From: Actinomycetospora chiangmaiensis DSM 45062
Lineage (GTDB): Bacteria; Actinomycetota; Actinomycetes; Mycobacteriales; Pseudonocardiaceae
Direction: 5' to 3'
Length of the DNA: 64,000 nucleotides
NCBI RefSeq assembly: GCF_000379625.1
Contig: NZ_KB903225.1
Coordinates: 33,291 to 97,290, forward strand
This document shows, in pieces, positions 1 through 8,320 of the stretch (position 1 is the first letter of the stretch; each line of letters begins with the position of its first letter). The position numbers and the translations under genes were made by a program. Below the pieces are notes generated by a model that worked only from the letters and a program-made list of their open reading frames with translations, was not told the origin of the DNA and did no database searches.

Positions 1-230
1 GGGTGGACGTCGTAGCCGAGGCGGGTGAGCCACCGGCCCATCGGCTCGAGGCACGGCCCCGTCTCGCACATGCCGCCGAGCAGGACGACCGGACCGCGCC
101 CGGGGTCCGTGACCTCCTCGGCCGCCCCGACGGAGCGGTGCCGCAGGCCCGTGACCCCGACGGTCGCCCGTCCCACGTTCGCGAGGCCGAAGCCCACCAT
201 CGCGTTCCAGCCCGGGGGGCTCCACCGCAT
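1..230 (-). CDS. alpha/beta-hydrolase-like protein, N-terminal part (runs off window)
   Basis: Reading leftward from the ATG at 230 (MRWSPPGW...) the frame stays open to base 1. The visible 76 residues contain VVLLGGMCETGPC followed by LTRLGYDV, which looks like the first strand and oxyanion loop of lipase-type alpha/beta hydrolases that act on large lipidic esters. No catalytic triad is in view because the gene is cut by the window edge. A second in-frame ATG lies at 200. It is divergent from nothing nearby: the next gene (275-1042) is on the same strand. Family assignment is inference from a short N-terminus. Confidence 0.5.
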   Translation of the reverse strand, partial: MRWSPPGWNAMVGFGLANVGRATVGVTGLRHRSVGAAEEVTDPGRGPVVLLGGMCETGPCLEPMGRWLTRLGYDVH

Positions 231-274
231 GGGACTCTCCGATCCTCGACGATCCGGGATGAGTTACCCGTGGG

Positions 275-1042
275 TCAGATCACGGGAAACCAGGAGAGCG
301 CCTCGGCGACCAGGCCGTGATCACCCACGTCGTCGCCGTGGACGACCGCGTAGCAGGGCCCGACGTCGAGCCAGGTCCGCGCCCGGGCGGCGAGTTCCCC
401 GGTCACGCCGTAGGCCGCGGTCACCTCACGGGCGACCCGCGGGCCCGCCTGCAGGAGCGGCCAGACCAGGTCCTTCGCCGGGTCGCCGGCCCGGGCGTCG
501 CCCCAGTCGATGACCCCGGAGACGCGTCCGTCGTCGATCAGGACGTGGTCCGCTGACAGGTCACCGTGCACCAGGACGGAGGCGGGTGCATCGCGGATGA
601 CCGCGAGGCGTTCTCCGAGCCAGTTTCCCGTCGTGGGCGGCAGGCGCGGCACGACCTCGCTCTCGAAACGGTCGACATGCGCGTCGCGCAGGGCCGACGT
701 GCGCTCCGGCGACGGGAGCCCCCGGCGGACCGCCGCCGCGAGGTCGACGGCGTGCAGCGCCACGAGGAACTCCCCCACCGCGGTGCCGAGCCCGGGCCCG
801 TCGTCGGGACCCGCGGGTCGACCGGGGACCAGCCGGTGCCGCACCGTCAGCGGGGACTCCTTCCCGACGACGGGTCGGGGCACCTCCAGCGGGAGCTGCG
901 GCGCGAGCCACGGCAGCAGCGTCGTCTCCGTCCGCAGCCACGGTTCGACGTCCGGGCGCCTCGCCGTGCGCTCCACCCACTCCCCGTCGACCAGCCACGC
1001 GTCGCTGTCCCAGCCGGAGCCCAGGTACTGGCGGGTAGTCAC
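275..1042 (-). CDS. aminoglycoside/macrolide phosphotransferase-family kinase
   Basis: Predicted cytoplasmic small-molecule kinase of the APH/choline-kinase fold, 255 residues. The catalytic loop reads VLVHGDLSADHVLIDD and the metal-binding segment reads VIDWGDARAGDPAKDL. The residue that is usually Asn five positions after the catalytic Asp is His, as in macrolide 2'-phosphotransferase-like (Mph) members rather than classical aminoglycoside kinases; that is family knowledge, the substrate here is unknown. The GTG at 1042 begins VTTRQYLGSGW and is the first start that gives a normal-length N lobe. A copy of the dispersed 14-bp word lies inside the gene at 861-874, encoding VVGK. Confidence 0.8.
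   Translation of the reverse strand: MTTRQYLGSGWDSDAWLVDGEWVERTARRPDVEPWLRTETTLLPWLAPQLPLEVPRPVVGKESPLTVRHRLVPGRPAGPDDGPGLGTAVGEFLVALHAVDLAAAVRRGLPSPERTSALRDAHVDRFESEVVPRLPPTTGNWLGERLAVIRDAPASVLVHGDLSADHVLIDDGRVSGVIDWGDARAGDPAKDLVWPLLQAGPRVAREVTAAYGVTGELAARARTWLDVGPCYAVVHGDDVGDHGLVAEALSWFPVI
859..876. repeat. dispersed 14-19 bp word, copy 1 (inside APH-like gene)
   Basis: Plus strand carries TTCCCGACGACGGG at 861-874, extended to CCTTCCCGACGACGGGTC. It is one of seven exact copies in this window. Here the coding strand reads it as V-V-G-K. Confidence 0.85.
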
Positions 1043-1099
1043 GTCCGCTACTGTCGCGCGGTCCCTCCCCCTGTGACGAGCGTCGCGGAGAGCAGTCCG

Positions 1100-1654
1100 A
1101 TGAGCACGCAGGACACCGAGGCCGACGAGCAGGACCTCCAGCAGCGGTTGGAGTCCTCGACGGCCGGACGGGCCGCGATCAGCGTCCTGATCGTCGTGCT
1201 GCTCGGGATCGTCGCGATCGTCAACATGCCGGACTCCCTCACCAAGAACGCGCTGGTACCCGTGGCGGGCCGGATGGCGAATCTGGTCGGGCTCGACCAG
1301 GGATGGGCGGTGTACGCCCCAGCCCCACGGCGGCTGTCGACCTACCTGGAAGCGCGTGTTCTCGACCGGGACGGGACGACCACCGTGCTGCCGGCGCCCA
1401 TCACGTCGGGCCTCTCGGAGTACTGGGACTACCGCTGGCAGCGCTACGCGGACACGCTGCTCAACGGGCCCGACAACGTCCCCCGCTGGGGGCCGTACGC
1501 GCGCTGGATCGCGGACGGGCAGCGGGCCGAGGGACGCCACCCGGTCATCGTCAGCCTGTGGAACATCTCCGCCGAGTCCCAGCCGCCGAGCGACGCGACG
1601 CCCCGCACGCCATGGGCGGCGCGGCAGTTCTTCTCGATCGGGGTGGGCTCGTGA
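1100..1654 (+). CDS. single-pass membrane protein paired with an HTTM protein
   Basis: A 184-residue protein with a charged N-terminus (about residues 1-30), one hydrophobic helix (about 32-52, ISVLIVVLLGIVAIV) and a presumably extracytoplasmic domain with QGWAVYAPAPRR and WDYRWQRYADTLL. Its stop overlaps the start of the HTTM gene (GTGA at 1651-1654), so the two are almost certainly cotranslated. The W-x-x-Y-A-P-x-P pattern resembles small proteins found beside HTTM genes in other actinobacteria (DUF5819-like), but I cannot confirm that family. ATG 1100 is chosen because GGAG precedes it by nine bases; an in-frame GTG at 1072 is possible. Confidence 0.65.
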   Translation: MSTQDTEADEQDLQQRLESSTAGRAAISVLIVVLLGIVAIVNMPDSLTKNALVPVAGRMANLVGLDQGWAVYAPAPRRLSTYLEARVLDRDGTTTVLPAPITSGLSEYWDYRWQRYADTLLNGPDNVPRWGPYARWIADGQRAEGRHPVIVSLWNISAESQPPSDATPRTPWAARQFFSIGVGS

Positions 1655-2625
1655 CCCGTGTGCGCCGGCTCGCTCTCGCGGCCTGGGCCGGGTGGGAGCG
1701 CTTCTTCTTCACCCCGACGTCAACCGCGCCACTCGCGGTGTTCCGGATCGCCTTCGGTCTCGTCGTCACGCTCTGGACGGCCACGCAACTGCCCAACCTC
1801 TTCACCTTCTACGGGCCGGACGGGGTCCTGCCCCAGCCGCCGGCCATCGGGCCGTGGCAGTGGGGCCTGCTGACCACCTCCAACTCCGTGCTCATGGTGG
1901 CGGTCGTCTTCCTGGCCACGCTGGTGGCGGGGATGGCGCTGACCGTCGGTGTCTCGCCCCGGATCGCTGCGCTCGTGGTCCTGATCGGTCTCATCGCCCT
2001 CGAGCGGCGCAACCCTTACGTGCTGAACTCCGGCGACATCCTGCTCCGCGTCATGGCGGTGTACCTGGTGTTCGCACCGTCCGGGGAGTCGTTGTCCTGG
2101 GACCGCTGGCGTCGGGACCGCGCACGCTTCTGGGAGTTCCCGCGGCGCGCTCCCTGGGCGATGCGCATGCTGCAGGTCCAGGTATCGATCATCTACTTCG
2201 CCGCGATCTGGGCGAAACTGCAGGGCGACCAGTGGCGCAACGGCACGGCGGTCTCCTTCGCCCTGCGCATGCTCGACCAGTTGCGGGCTCCGTCGCCCGA
2301 ACTGATCGCCGGGTCCGGACTGCTCACCGAGTGGCTGACCTTCGGGACGCTGCTCATCGAACTGTCGGTCGGCATCCTCGTGTGGAACCGACGACTCCGG
2401 CCGTGGGTGCTCGCGGCCGGCGCGCTGCTCCACCTCGGCATCGAGGTGTTCATCATGGTCGGCTTCTTCAGCATCGGGATGTGGGTCCTCTACCTCGTGT
2501 TCCTCTCCCCCGACTGGACCGAGCGGACCGTCCTGCGTCTCCGGGACCGGTGGCGGTCTCGACGGGCGGTGACACCCGAGGCGGCATCCGAGGAGCCGCG
2601 TGAGCCAGTTGTGTCCGAACCGTGA
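1651..2625 (+). CDS. HTTM domain membrane protein (vitamin K carboxylase-like)
   Basis: A polytopic membrane protein of 324 residues. The N-terminal segment RFFFTPTSTAPLAVFRIAFG..., the motif LNSGDILLRVMAVYLVFAPSG and the later QVSIIYFAAIWAKLQGDQW are typical of HTTM-domain proteins, relatives of vitamin K-dependent gamma-carboxylase. About seven to eight hydrophobic helices can be seen. The family's bacterial reaction is mostly unknown. GTG 1651 overlaps the upstream stop, making a two-gene operon. The C-terminal 30 residues are charged and probably cytoplasmic. Confidence 0.8.
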   Translation: MTRVRRLALAAWAGWERFFFTPTSTAPLAVFRIAFGLVVTLWTATQLPNLFTFYGPDGVLPQPPAIGPWQWGLLTTSNSVLMVAVVFLATLVAGMALTVGVSPRIAALVVLIGLIALERRNPYVLNSGDILLRVMAVYLVFAPSGESLSWDRWRRDRARFWEFPRRAPWAMRMLQVQVSIIYFAAIWAKLQGDQWRNGTAVSFALRMLDQLRAPSPELIAGSGLLTEWLTFGTLLIELSVGILVWNRRLRPWVLAAGALLHLGIEVFIMVGFFSIGMWVLYLVFLSPDWTERTVLRLRDRWRSRRAVTPEAASEEPREPVVSEP

Positions 2626-2648
2626 CGGAACCGCGCGCTAGACACGTC

Positions 2649-2692
2649 GTTACATGTAACGCCACCGGCATGTACACCGACGAAACGGTGTA
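2649..2692. promoter_or_regulatory. two palindromes upstream of the sortase operon
   Basis: A perfect 12-bp palindrome, GTTACATGTAAC, lies at 2649-2660. A second inverted repeat, TACACCG-N6-CGGTGTA, lies at 2673-2692. They fill the AT-richest stretch of the 114-bp gap before the Ser/Thr-repeat gene at 2740 and are plausible operators for one or two regulators. No matching regulator gene is adjacent. Confidence 0.6.
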
Positions 2693-2739
2693 TCGGCGAC
2701 GGACAGTTTCTTGATCAATTCGAGGGAAGAGAGGTCGGG

Positions 2740-3327
2740 ATGAGTCCAGGACGGCGTACGACCGTCAAACGCATGGTCGCGGTCGCAGCCGGGATGATGC
2801 TCGTGGGCATGGTCTGGCAGGGCGTCGCAACGGCGCAGGTGAACACAGCAGCTCCGCAGCCGCGGCTGTTCCAGGCGGTGTCGGACGTGTCGAGCAGTCT
2901 CTCGACCTCGTCCTCCACCTCGAGCTCGACCTCGTCCTCCACTTCGAGCTCGACTTCTTCCTCCACCTCGAGCTCGACGTCCTCGTCGACCAGCAGCTCC
3001 GGGACCGCCCTTGGTAGCAACGTGTCGAGCGTGGGCACGGTCCTGGGCGTCTCAAGCGTGCTGAGCACGGTCTCCACCTCGAGCTCGACCGCGTCGACCA
3101 GCTCGACGTCGTCGACCAGCGGCGCCAACACCGTGGTCATCTACTCGCCGTACCCGTACCCGGTCTTCGGCGACTACGGCCACCGCTACTATGGCCGCTA
3201 CTACGACCACGGCTGCGGCTGCGACCGCTACGCAGCGCCGACCTACACCCCGACCTACGTCGCCGCGACCCAGGTCTCGTCCGTGCCCAAGGGCGGCGTC
3301 AACACCGGGGACGGCTCGTTCCAGTGA
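2740..3327 (+). CDS. secreted Ser/Thr-repeat protein, candidate class F sortase partner
   Basis: A 195-residue exported protein. Residues 1-33 form a signal peptide (basic start, hydrophobic core, ATA cleavage region). Residues about 48-87 are a nearly pure S-S-S-T repeat built from varied Ser/Thr codons, likely a stalk or O-glycosylation region. A Tyr/His/Cys-rich patch follows (GHRYYGRYYDHGCGCDRY), and the protein ends VPKGGVNTGDGSFQ. There is no LPxTG motif, hydrophobic tail or C-terminal membrane anchor. Its stop overlaps the sortase start by 4 nt. A short Pro-x-Gly...Thr-Gly C-terminus beside a class F sortase suggests a substrate or partner; that is inference. GAGAGG precedes the ATG. 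Confidence 0.75.
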   Translation: MSPGRRTTVKRMVAVAAGMMLVGMVWQGVATAQVNTAAPQPRLFQAVSDVSSSLSTSSSTSSSTSSSTSSSTSSSTSSSTSSSTSSSGTALGSNVSSVGTVLGVSSVLSTVSTSSSTASTSSTSSTSGANTVVIYSPYPYPVFGDYGHRYYGRYYDHGCGCDRYAAPTYTPTYVAATQVSSVPKGGVNTGDGSFQ

Positions 3328-3968
3328 GCTCGGAGACCGAGACCGAGACCCCGCCGACCCGGGAGCCGTCCCGGGTCGACGGCGTCACGGGCAAGATCGG
3401 GATCGGTCTGATCGTCGTCGTGGCGCTCATCGGTCTGGTGGTCGCCGGCACGTCCGGCTCCAAGTCCTCGGGCTCCTCCGGGAACTCGGGGGTGCAGCTC
3501 CTGGCGGCCTCCACCCCGACGTCGGTGTCCGTGCCGTCGATCGGGGCGGAGTCCTCGCTGATCGAGACCGGGCAGAACCCGGACGGTTCGCTCCAGGTGC
3601 CGGCGCTGTCCAACCCGATGCAGGCGAGCTGGTACGACAAGAGCCCGTCGCCAGGCACCATCGGCCCCGCCGTGATCCTCGGACACGTGAACGGTGACGG
3701 TAAGGCCGGCATCTTCTACCGGCTCAAGGACGTCAAGGCAGGTGACCAGGTCCTGGTCAAGCGCCAGGACGGGCAGACCGCCGTCTTCACGGTGTCGAAC
3801 ATCGACACCGTGCCGAAGGCGGCCTTCCCCGCCGATCAGGTCTATGCCGACACCCCGGACTCGCAGCTCCGCCTCATCACCTGCGGCGGCGTCTTCGACC
3901 CGGCGGCCAAGAGCTACGAGGCCAACGTGATCGTCTACGCGAACCTCACGGACGTTCGTCCCGCCTGA
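3324..3968 (+). CDS. class F sortase
   Basis: A membrane-anchored transpeptidase of 214 residues. One helix (about residues 26-44) follows a short cytoplasmic tail, then a Ser-rich linker and the sortase domain. The catalytic His is in VILGHVNGDG and the catalytic Cys in LRLITCGGVFD, the TCGG form characteristic of actinobacterial class E/F enzymes. The usual third residue, Arg, is not obvious in the SYEANVIVYANL strand. GTG 3324 overlaps the upstream stop, so the enzyme is translationally coupled to the secreted repeat protein. Confidence 0.85.
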   Translation: MSSETETETPPTREPSRVDGVTGKIGIGLIVVVALIGLVVAGTSGSKSSGSSGNSGVQLLAASTPTSVSVPSIGAESSLIETGQNPDGSLQVPALSNPMQASWYDKSPSPGTIGPAVILGHVNGDGKAGIFYRLKDVKAGDQVLVKRQDGQTAVFTVSNIDTVPKAAFPADQVYADTPDSQLRLITCGGVFDPAAKSYEANVIVYANLTDVRPA

Positions 3969-3969
3969 T

Positions 3970-5709
3970 TCAGCGCTCCGATCCGACCGATGCTGCGGCC
4001 GCTGCCCCGATGGGCGGCGGCCGCAGCGTGTCGCTACAGGTCCAGCTCGTGGGGTTGTTCGCGTCGAACGACGCGACCACCGCATTCATCAGGTTGGCCG
4101 ACGCGACCGCCGCCGACCGGAGCGCCGTCTCGTCGCGCACGGCGTCGCGCCGGACCAGCGTTGCAGCGCCCCGCCCATCCGACCAGAGCACGACGTAGTC
4201 ACGAGCCGTGCGTCGGTCATCCAGCAGACCCGTGGCGTCGGCGATGTCCGTACCTCGAACCAGCCGCATGAACGTCGGTCGGGCGACCTCGAGGACGTGG
4301 TCGCGAAGCTGGCCCATGTCCCCGGTGCTCCAGAAGCCGGCGATCGTCGGATCGGTCAGACCGGCCAGGTCCACGAAGCGCAGGCGGCTCGTCAGCGCCA
4401 CGCCGCCCGCGTCGACGCCGAGGAACGAGCCATCTCGAATACCCAGGGCGTCCGCGTCGGCGTCGACGACGAGACCGTTGGTTCGGGTGACGCCGCAGAG
4501 CGACACCGTCGGGTTCGCCCGGAATCCCGACGCCGCCTGTACCCAGGTCACCAGGCTGACGACGACCGCGACCGCGACGCCCGCCACGACCGGTCGTCGC
4601 ATGCTCGGGCCGAGGCCCTCGAGCACGGGTCCGAGCACGAGAACCGCGACCAGCGCGGCTAGTGGCCACACCGCTGTCGCGAATCTGGCCAGCGCCATCC
4701 AATCGCCATGGAGCAGGGCGAAGGCCAGCACGGCGAGTCCGAGTGTCACGAGGAGCGGGAGAATGGCCCGGACGAGCAGCTTCGTGCCCGCTCGACGCCG
4801 GACCATGATCACCGCGAGTGCGCCGATCGCCAGCAGCACCGCGGGCCATCCGGCCAGGGCGATCAGATCCGCCGGGCGGGCGAGGTTCAGCGAGGACAGA
4901 AAACCCTGCCCCTTGGCCAACGCCGTCGTCGGGACGAGCTCGCCGAAGGTCGCGATCCGCCAGACCTCGTAGACCAGCGCCGGGACGACCCCGACGGCGA
5001 CGGAGAGCCCGGCTCGTCGCCAACGAGCGGCGCCGGTGGCCAGCACCGCGACGGCAAGCGGGTACGCGGCGAGGTACACCGCGCCGTCCGGGCGGGTGAG
5101 CGAGGCCAGGGCCGCAAGTCCGGCGCACTGCAGGGCCACCTGCGTCGACAGCAGGTCCCCGTCGACCGCGGCGGTCGCGAGCCGGGCCCCGAGGAGGACC
5201 ACCGCGAGCGCGAGCAGCGGGTTCTCCAGCCCGCTTCCGATCCAGACGACGAACGACGGGATCGCCGCGGTGATCGTCCCGGCCACCATCGTGGTCGTCA
5301 GCGGATTGGGCGAGACCCTCACCGCCACGCGGTGGAACGCCAGGAACATGCCGGCGCAGCAGAGAACGGCGACGACCTTCGGGAACGCGACGAGGTCGGA
5401 GACGCCGAACCAGGAACCGTGGTCGAGCAGTCCGAGCCAGCGCGCGACGACGAAGAGGGCGAGCCACGCCGGATCGGACCAGCCCTCCGAGATCGGTGCG
5501 CCCGGCTGGAGCACGGGTCCCAGCCCACTGGAGATGGACCGGGCGTAGGCCATCGTGATCCCGGCGTCGTCGACGATCCACCGCCCGTAGACCCACAGGT
5601 GGGCGGCGACGAGGACGGTCGGCACCGCCACTGCGACCGCAGTGTCCGATCTACGTGCAGATCGAGTCGGCGCGGAGTCGGCGGGCGGCGCCTCGGCGGT
5701 CGTCGTCAC
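3970..5709 (-). CDS. GT-C membrane glycosyltransferase, AftB-like
   Basis: A 579-residue polytopic membrane protein. Near the N-terminus it has WIVDDAGITMAYARS, the acidic DD motif of GT-C enzymes that use polyprenyl-phosphate sugars, followed by GPVLQPGAPISEGWSDPAW. This layout resembles arabinofuranosyltransferases such as mycobacterial AftB, which extend cell-wall arabinan. About ten to twelve helices precede a C-terminal soluble domain of about 170 residues (from FRANPTVSLCG). It ends two bases from the sortase gene, tail to tail. The exact sugar donor is not readable from the sequence. Confidence 0.7.
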   Translation of the reverse strand: MTTTAEAPPADSAPTRSARRSDTAVAVAVPTVLVAAHLWVYGRWIVDDAGITMAYARSISSGLGPVLQPGAPISEGWSDPAWLALFVVARWLGLLDHGSWFGVSDLVAFPKVVAVLCCAGMFLAFHRVAVRVSPNPLTTTMVAGTITAAIPSFVVWIGSGLENPLLALAVVLLGARLATAAVDGDLLSTQVALQCAGLAALASLTRPDGAVYLAAYPLAVAVLATGAARWRRAGLSVAVGVVPALVYEVWRIATFGELVPTTALAKGQGFLSSLNLARPADLIALAGWPAVLLAIGALAVIMVRRRAGTKLLVRAILPLLVTLGLAVLAFALLHGDWMALARFATAVWPLAALVAVLVLGPVLEGLGPSMRRPVVAGVAVAVVVSLVTWVQAASGFRANPTVSLCGVTRTNGLVVDADADALGIRDGSFLGVDAGGVALTSRLRFVDLAGLTDPTIAGFWSTGDMGQLRDHVLEVARPTFMRLVRGTDIADATGLLDDRRTARDYVVLWSDGRGAATLVRRDAVRDETALRSAAVASANLMNAVVASFDANNPTSWTCSDTLRPPPIGAAAAASVGSER

Positions 5710-5755
5710 CCGCTGTGCCTACAGGGACGAGGTCGACCGCACCAGTGGTCACCGA

Positions 5756-5790
5756 CGGCCCGCCCTTCCGACGCGACCAGCGGCGGGCCG
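5756..5790. promoter_or_regulatory. 9-bp inverted repeat in the divergent gap 5710-5893
   Basis: CGGCCCGCC at 5756-5764 pairs perfectly with GGCGGGCCG at 5782-5790 across a 17-nt loop. It lies between the divergent glycosyltransferase and acyl-CoA dehydrogenase genes and may be an operator or leader hairpin. I see nothing else in this gap except a GAGGAG ribosome-binding site at 5881. Confidence 0.35.
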
Positions 5791-5893
5791 GACGCGGCGC
5801 CCGGGGAGCGGGCACGAGCAGCCCGAGCGCACCCGCCGTCGGGAAGGGAAGATGGTCTTCGTCCGCGGAGAGACCGGCCCGAGGAGCACACCG

Positions 5894-7087
5894 ATGCCCA
5901 GCACCCCGACTCCCGTCGGCGTCACCACCGAGGCGCAGGAGGAACTGCGCGGGCGGGTGCGGGAGCTCTGCGCGCGGTTCCCCGACGAGTACTGGCGCGA
6001 GCGGGACCGCAACCGCGAGTACCCCGACGCCTTCGTCGACGCGTTGACCGCGGCCGGCTACCTCGCCGTGCTGATCCCCACCGAGTACGGCGGAAGCGGC
6101 CTGGGGATCACCGAGGGCTCGATCGTGCTCGAGGAGATCAACCGCTCCGGCGGGCACTCCGCGGGCTGCCACGCCCAGATGTACACGATGGGCGCGCTGC
6201 TCAAGCACGGCTCGGAGCAGCAGAAGAAGGCGTACCTGCCCGGGATCGCGGACGGTTCGATTCGGCTGCAGGCGTTCTCGATCACCGAGCCCGAGGCCGG
6301 GTCGAACACCACCGACATCCGCACCACGGCGATCCGCGACGGCGACGACTACGTCATCTCCGGGCACAAGAACTGGACGAGCCGCATCGAGCAGTCCGAC
6401 CTCGCGCTCGTCCTCGCGCGGACCTCGCCGCGGGCCGAGGACCTGAAGGACCGCACGAAGGGCATCAGTCTGTTCCTGGTCGACCTGCGCGACGTGCGTC
6501 GCGACGAGCCCGACACGCTCAAGGTCGAGCCGGTGCGCACGATGTTCAATTACGCCACTAACGAGGTGCGCTACAACGACATGCGGGTGCCCGCGAGCGC
6601 CCTGATCGGGGAGGAGGGGCAGGGGTTCCGCTACGTGCTCGACGGGTGGAACGCCGAGCGGATCCTGCTCGCGGCCGAGGCGGTCGGCGACGGCTACTGG
6701 TTCATCGACCGGGCCACCGCGTACGCGAACGAGCGCCAGGTGTTCGGGAAGCCGATCGGCGCGAACCAGGGCGTGCAGTTCCCGCTCGCACGGGCGTACG
6801 CGCAGGTCGGGGCGGCCGACCTCATGCGCTACCGCGCCGCTGCGCTGTTCGACGCCGGTGAGAAGTGCGGCGAGCAGGCGAACCTCGCCAAGTTCCTGGC
6901 GAGCGAGGCGAGCTGGCAGGCCGGCAACGCGTGCCTGGACACCCACGGCGGCTACGGCTTCGTCGACACCTGGGACGTGGAACGCAAGTTCCGGGAGACG
7001 CGGCTCTACCAGGTGGCGCCGGTGAACAACAACCTCGTGCTCGCCTACGTCGGCCAGCACGTGCTGGGCATGCCGCGCAGCTACTGA
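5894..7087 (+). CDS. acyl-CoA dehydrogenase
   Basis: A 397-residue FAD-dependent dehydrogenase. The middle beta domain carries AFSITEPEAGSNTTDI, the substrate/FAD signature, and the C-terminal helical domain has RQVFGKPIGANQGVQFPLA and CLDTHGGYGFVDTWDVERKFR. The position where most family members have YEGTNEI with the catalytic Glu reads LYQVAPVNNN, so the general base must be elsewhere or the substrate class differs. ATG 5894 follows GAGGAG by eight bases. The gene overlaps the convergent MFS gene by 7 nt. No ETF or thiolase gene is adjacent. Confidence 0.85.
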   Translation: MPSTPTPVGVTTEAQEELRGRVRELCARFPDEYWRERDRNREYPDAFVDALTAAGYLAVLIPTEYGGSGLGITEGSIVLEEINRSGGHSAGCHAQMYTMGALLKHGSEQQKKAYLPGIADGSIRLQAFSITEPEAGSNTTDIRTTAIRDGDDYVISGHKNWTSRIEQSDLALVLARTSPRAEDLKDRTKGISLFLVDLRDVRRDEPDTLKVEPVRTMFNYATNEVRYNDMRVPASALIGEEGQGFRYVLDGWNAERILLAAEAVGDGYWFIDRATAYANERQVFGKPIGANQGVQFPLARAYAQVGAADLMRYRAAALFDAGEKCGEQANLAKFLASEASWQAGNACLDTHGGYGFVDTWDVERKFRETRLYQVAPVNNNLVLAYVGQHVLGMPRSY

Positions 7088-8277
7088 CTCCGGACCCGCG
7101 TCACCGCCGCCGCCCCCGCCACCGCGAGGACGACCAGCGCGCCGAGCACGACGGCGAGCGGGACGTCCCACGCGGGCGGGGCGACGGACTCGTGCACGGC
7201 GCCGAGCAGCCACGGCCCGAGCGCTCCGAGCAGGTAGCCGCCGCCCTGGACGAACGCGGCCATGCGGCGGTTCTCGGTGGCGTCGCGGCTCGCGGCGAGG
7301 CACGCCGAGAAGATGACGGTGAACCCGCCGCCCTGCGCGGCACCCGCCAGCGAGCACCACAGCGGCCACAGCGCGGGGGCCACCAGCAGCCCGCCGGGCA
7401 GCGCCAGGAACCCGGCCGCGACCGGGAGGAAGGCCAGCCGGAGACTCGTCCGCCGCGCGACCAGCGGCGTCACGAGCGCGCCGACCACCGCGAGGATCTG
7501 GAACAACGACGAGGCGACGCCGGCGCTCGCCGTGTCGAGGCCCCGCAGGTCCCGCAGGATCTCCGGCAGCCACGCGGTGAGGCCGTAGTAGGAGAACGAC
7601 TGCCCGGCGAACGCGAGCAGCAGCAGCCACCCCACGGGGCGGCCCCAGGGAGCCCGGGCGGGCGTCGACCCGTCGTCGGGGGTGTCCACCGGGGCTTCCC
7701 GACGGCGGGTGGCGAGGCTCCAGACGACAGCCGCCGCGACCGTGAGCACCAGGTAGGCGCAGAGGGCGAGCCGCCAGCCCGTGCCGGCCGCGATCGGGAC
7801 GGTCAGCGAGAGCGTGATCATCGAGCCGACGTTCATCGTGGCCGTGTAGACGCCGAGCAGGGGCCCGGAGCGGTGCGGGAAGTCGCGACCGATGACCACC
7901 GGCACCACGATGTTGCCGACCGTGATGCCGGCGCCGATGAGCGCGGTGCCGACCAGCGCGCCCGCGACCCCGTCGGCGGACCGGAGCACGACCCCGGCCG
8001 CGAGGACCGCCAGCCCGACGAGCATCGCCCGCTCGGCCCCGATCCGGCCGATCAGCCACGACGCGGGCGGCGAGGCGAGGGCGAACGCCAGCACGGGCAG
8101 GCTCGTCAGCAGCCCGGCGACGCCGGCGGACACGCCGAGGTCGGCGCGGACCGCGTCGACGACCGGGCTCACCGCGACGATCGGGCCGCGCAGGTTGAGC
8201 GCGACGAGCACGATCGCCGCCACGAGGAGCGGGGTACCGAGGGTCGCGGCGGAGCGTTGCCGGGCGGCGGTGGTCAC
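7081..8277 (-). CDS. MFS transporter, CynX/NimT-like
   Basis: A 398-residue transporter with twelve predicted helices in two halves, separated by a hydrophilic loop (RRREAPVDTPDDGSTP). LNLRGPIVAVSPVVDAVRADLGVS in the first helix region and the GRDFPHRSGPLLGVYTATMNVG segment match the cyanate/2-nitroimidazole exporter (CynX/NimT) subgroup. No cyanase is nearby, so the substrate is unknown. GTG 8277 gives the standard start; the TAG stop overlaps the end of the acyl-CoA dehydrogenase gene. Confidence 0.8.
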   Translation of the reverse strand: MTTAARQRSAATLGTPLLVAAIVLVALNLRGPIVAVSPVVDAVRADLGVSAGVAGLLTSLPVLAFALASPPASWLIGRIGAERAMLVGLAVLAAGVVLRSADGVAGALVGTALIGAGITVGNIVVPVVIGRDFPHRSGPLLGVYTATMNVGSMITLSLTVPIAAGTGWRLALCAYLVLTVAAAVVWSLATRRREAPVDTPDDGSTPARAPWGRPVGWLLLLAFAGQSFSYYGLTAWLPEILRDLRGLDTASAGVASSLFQILAVVGALVTPLVARRTSLRLAFLPVAAGFLALPGGLLVAPALWPLWCSLAGAAQGGGFTVIFSACLAASRDATENRRMAAFVQGGGYLLGALGPWLLGAVHESVAPPAWDVPLAVVLGALVVLAVAGAAAVTRVRSQ

Positions 8278-8320
8278 GTGTGCCCAGTCTGGATGGTTCG
8301 CCCGCGAAAGGACATCGGGT

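Noticed and set aside
2893..3000. Possible CRISPR or tandem DNA repeat
   Set aside because: The S-S-S-T stretch is repeated at protein level with varied codons and no spacers; it is a coding low-complexity tract, not CRISPR. No CRISPR array was found elsewhere.
4708..6561. A 617-codon plus-strand frame spanning the glycosyltransferase and the dehydrogenase start
   Set aside because: Antisense to the first gene and out of frame in the second, so it is a shadow.
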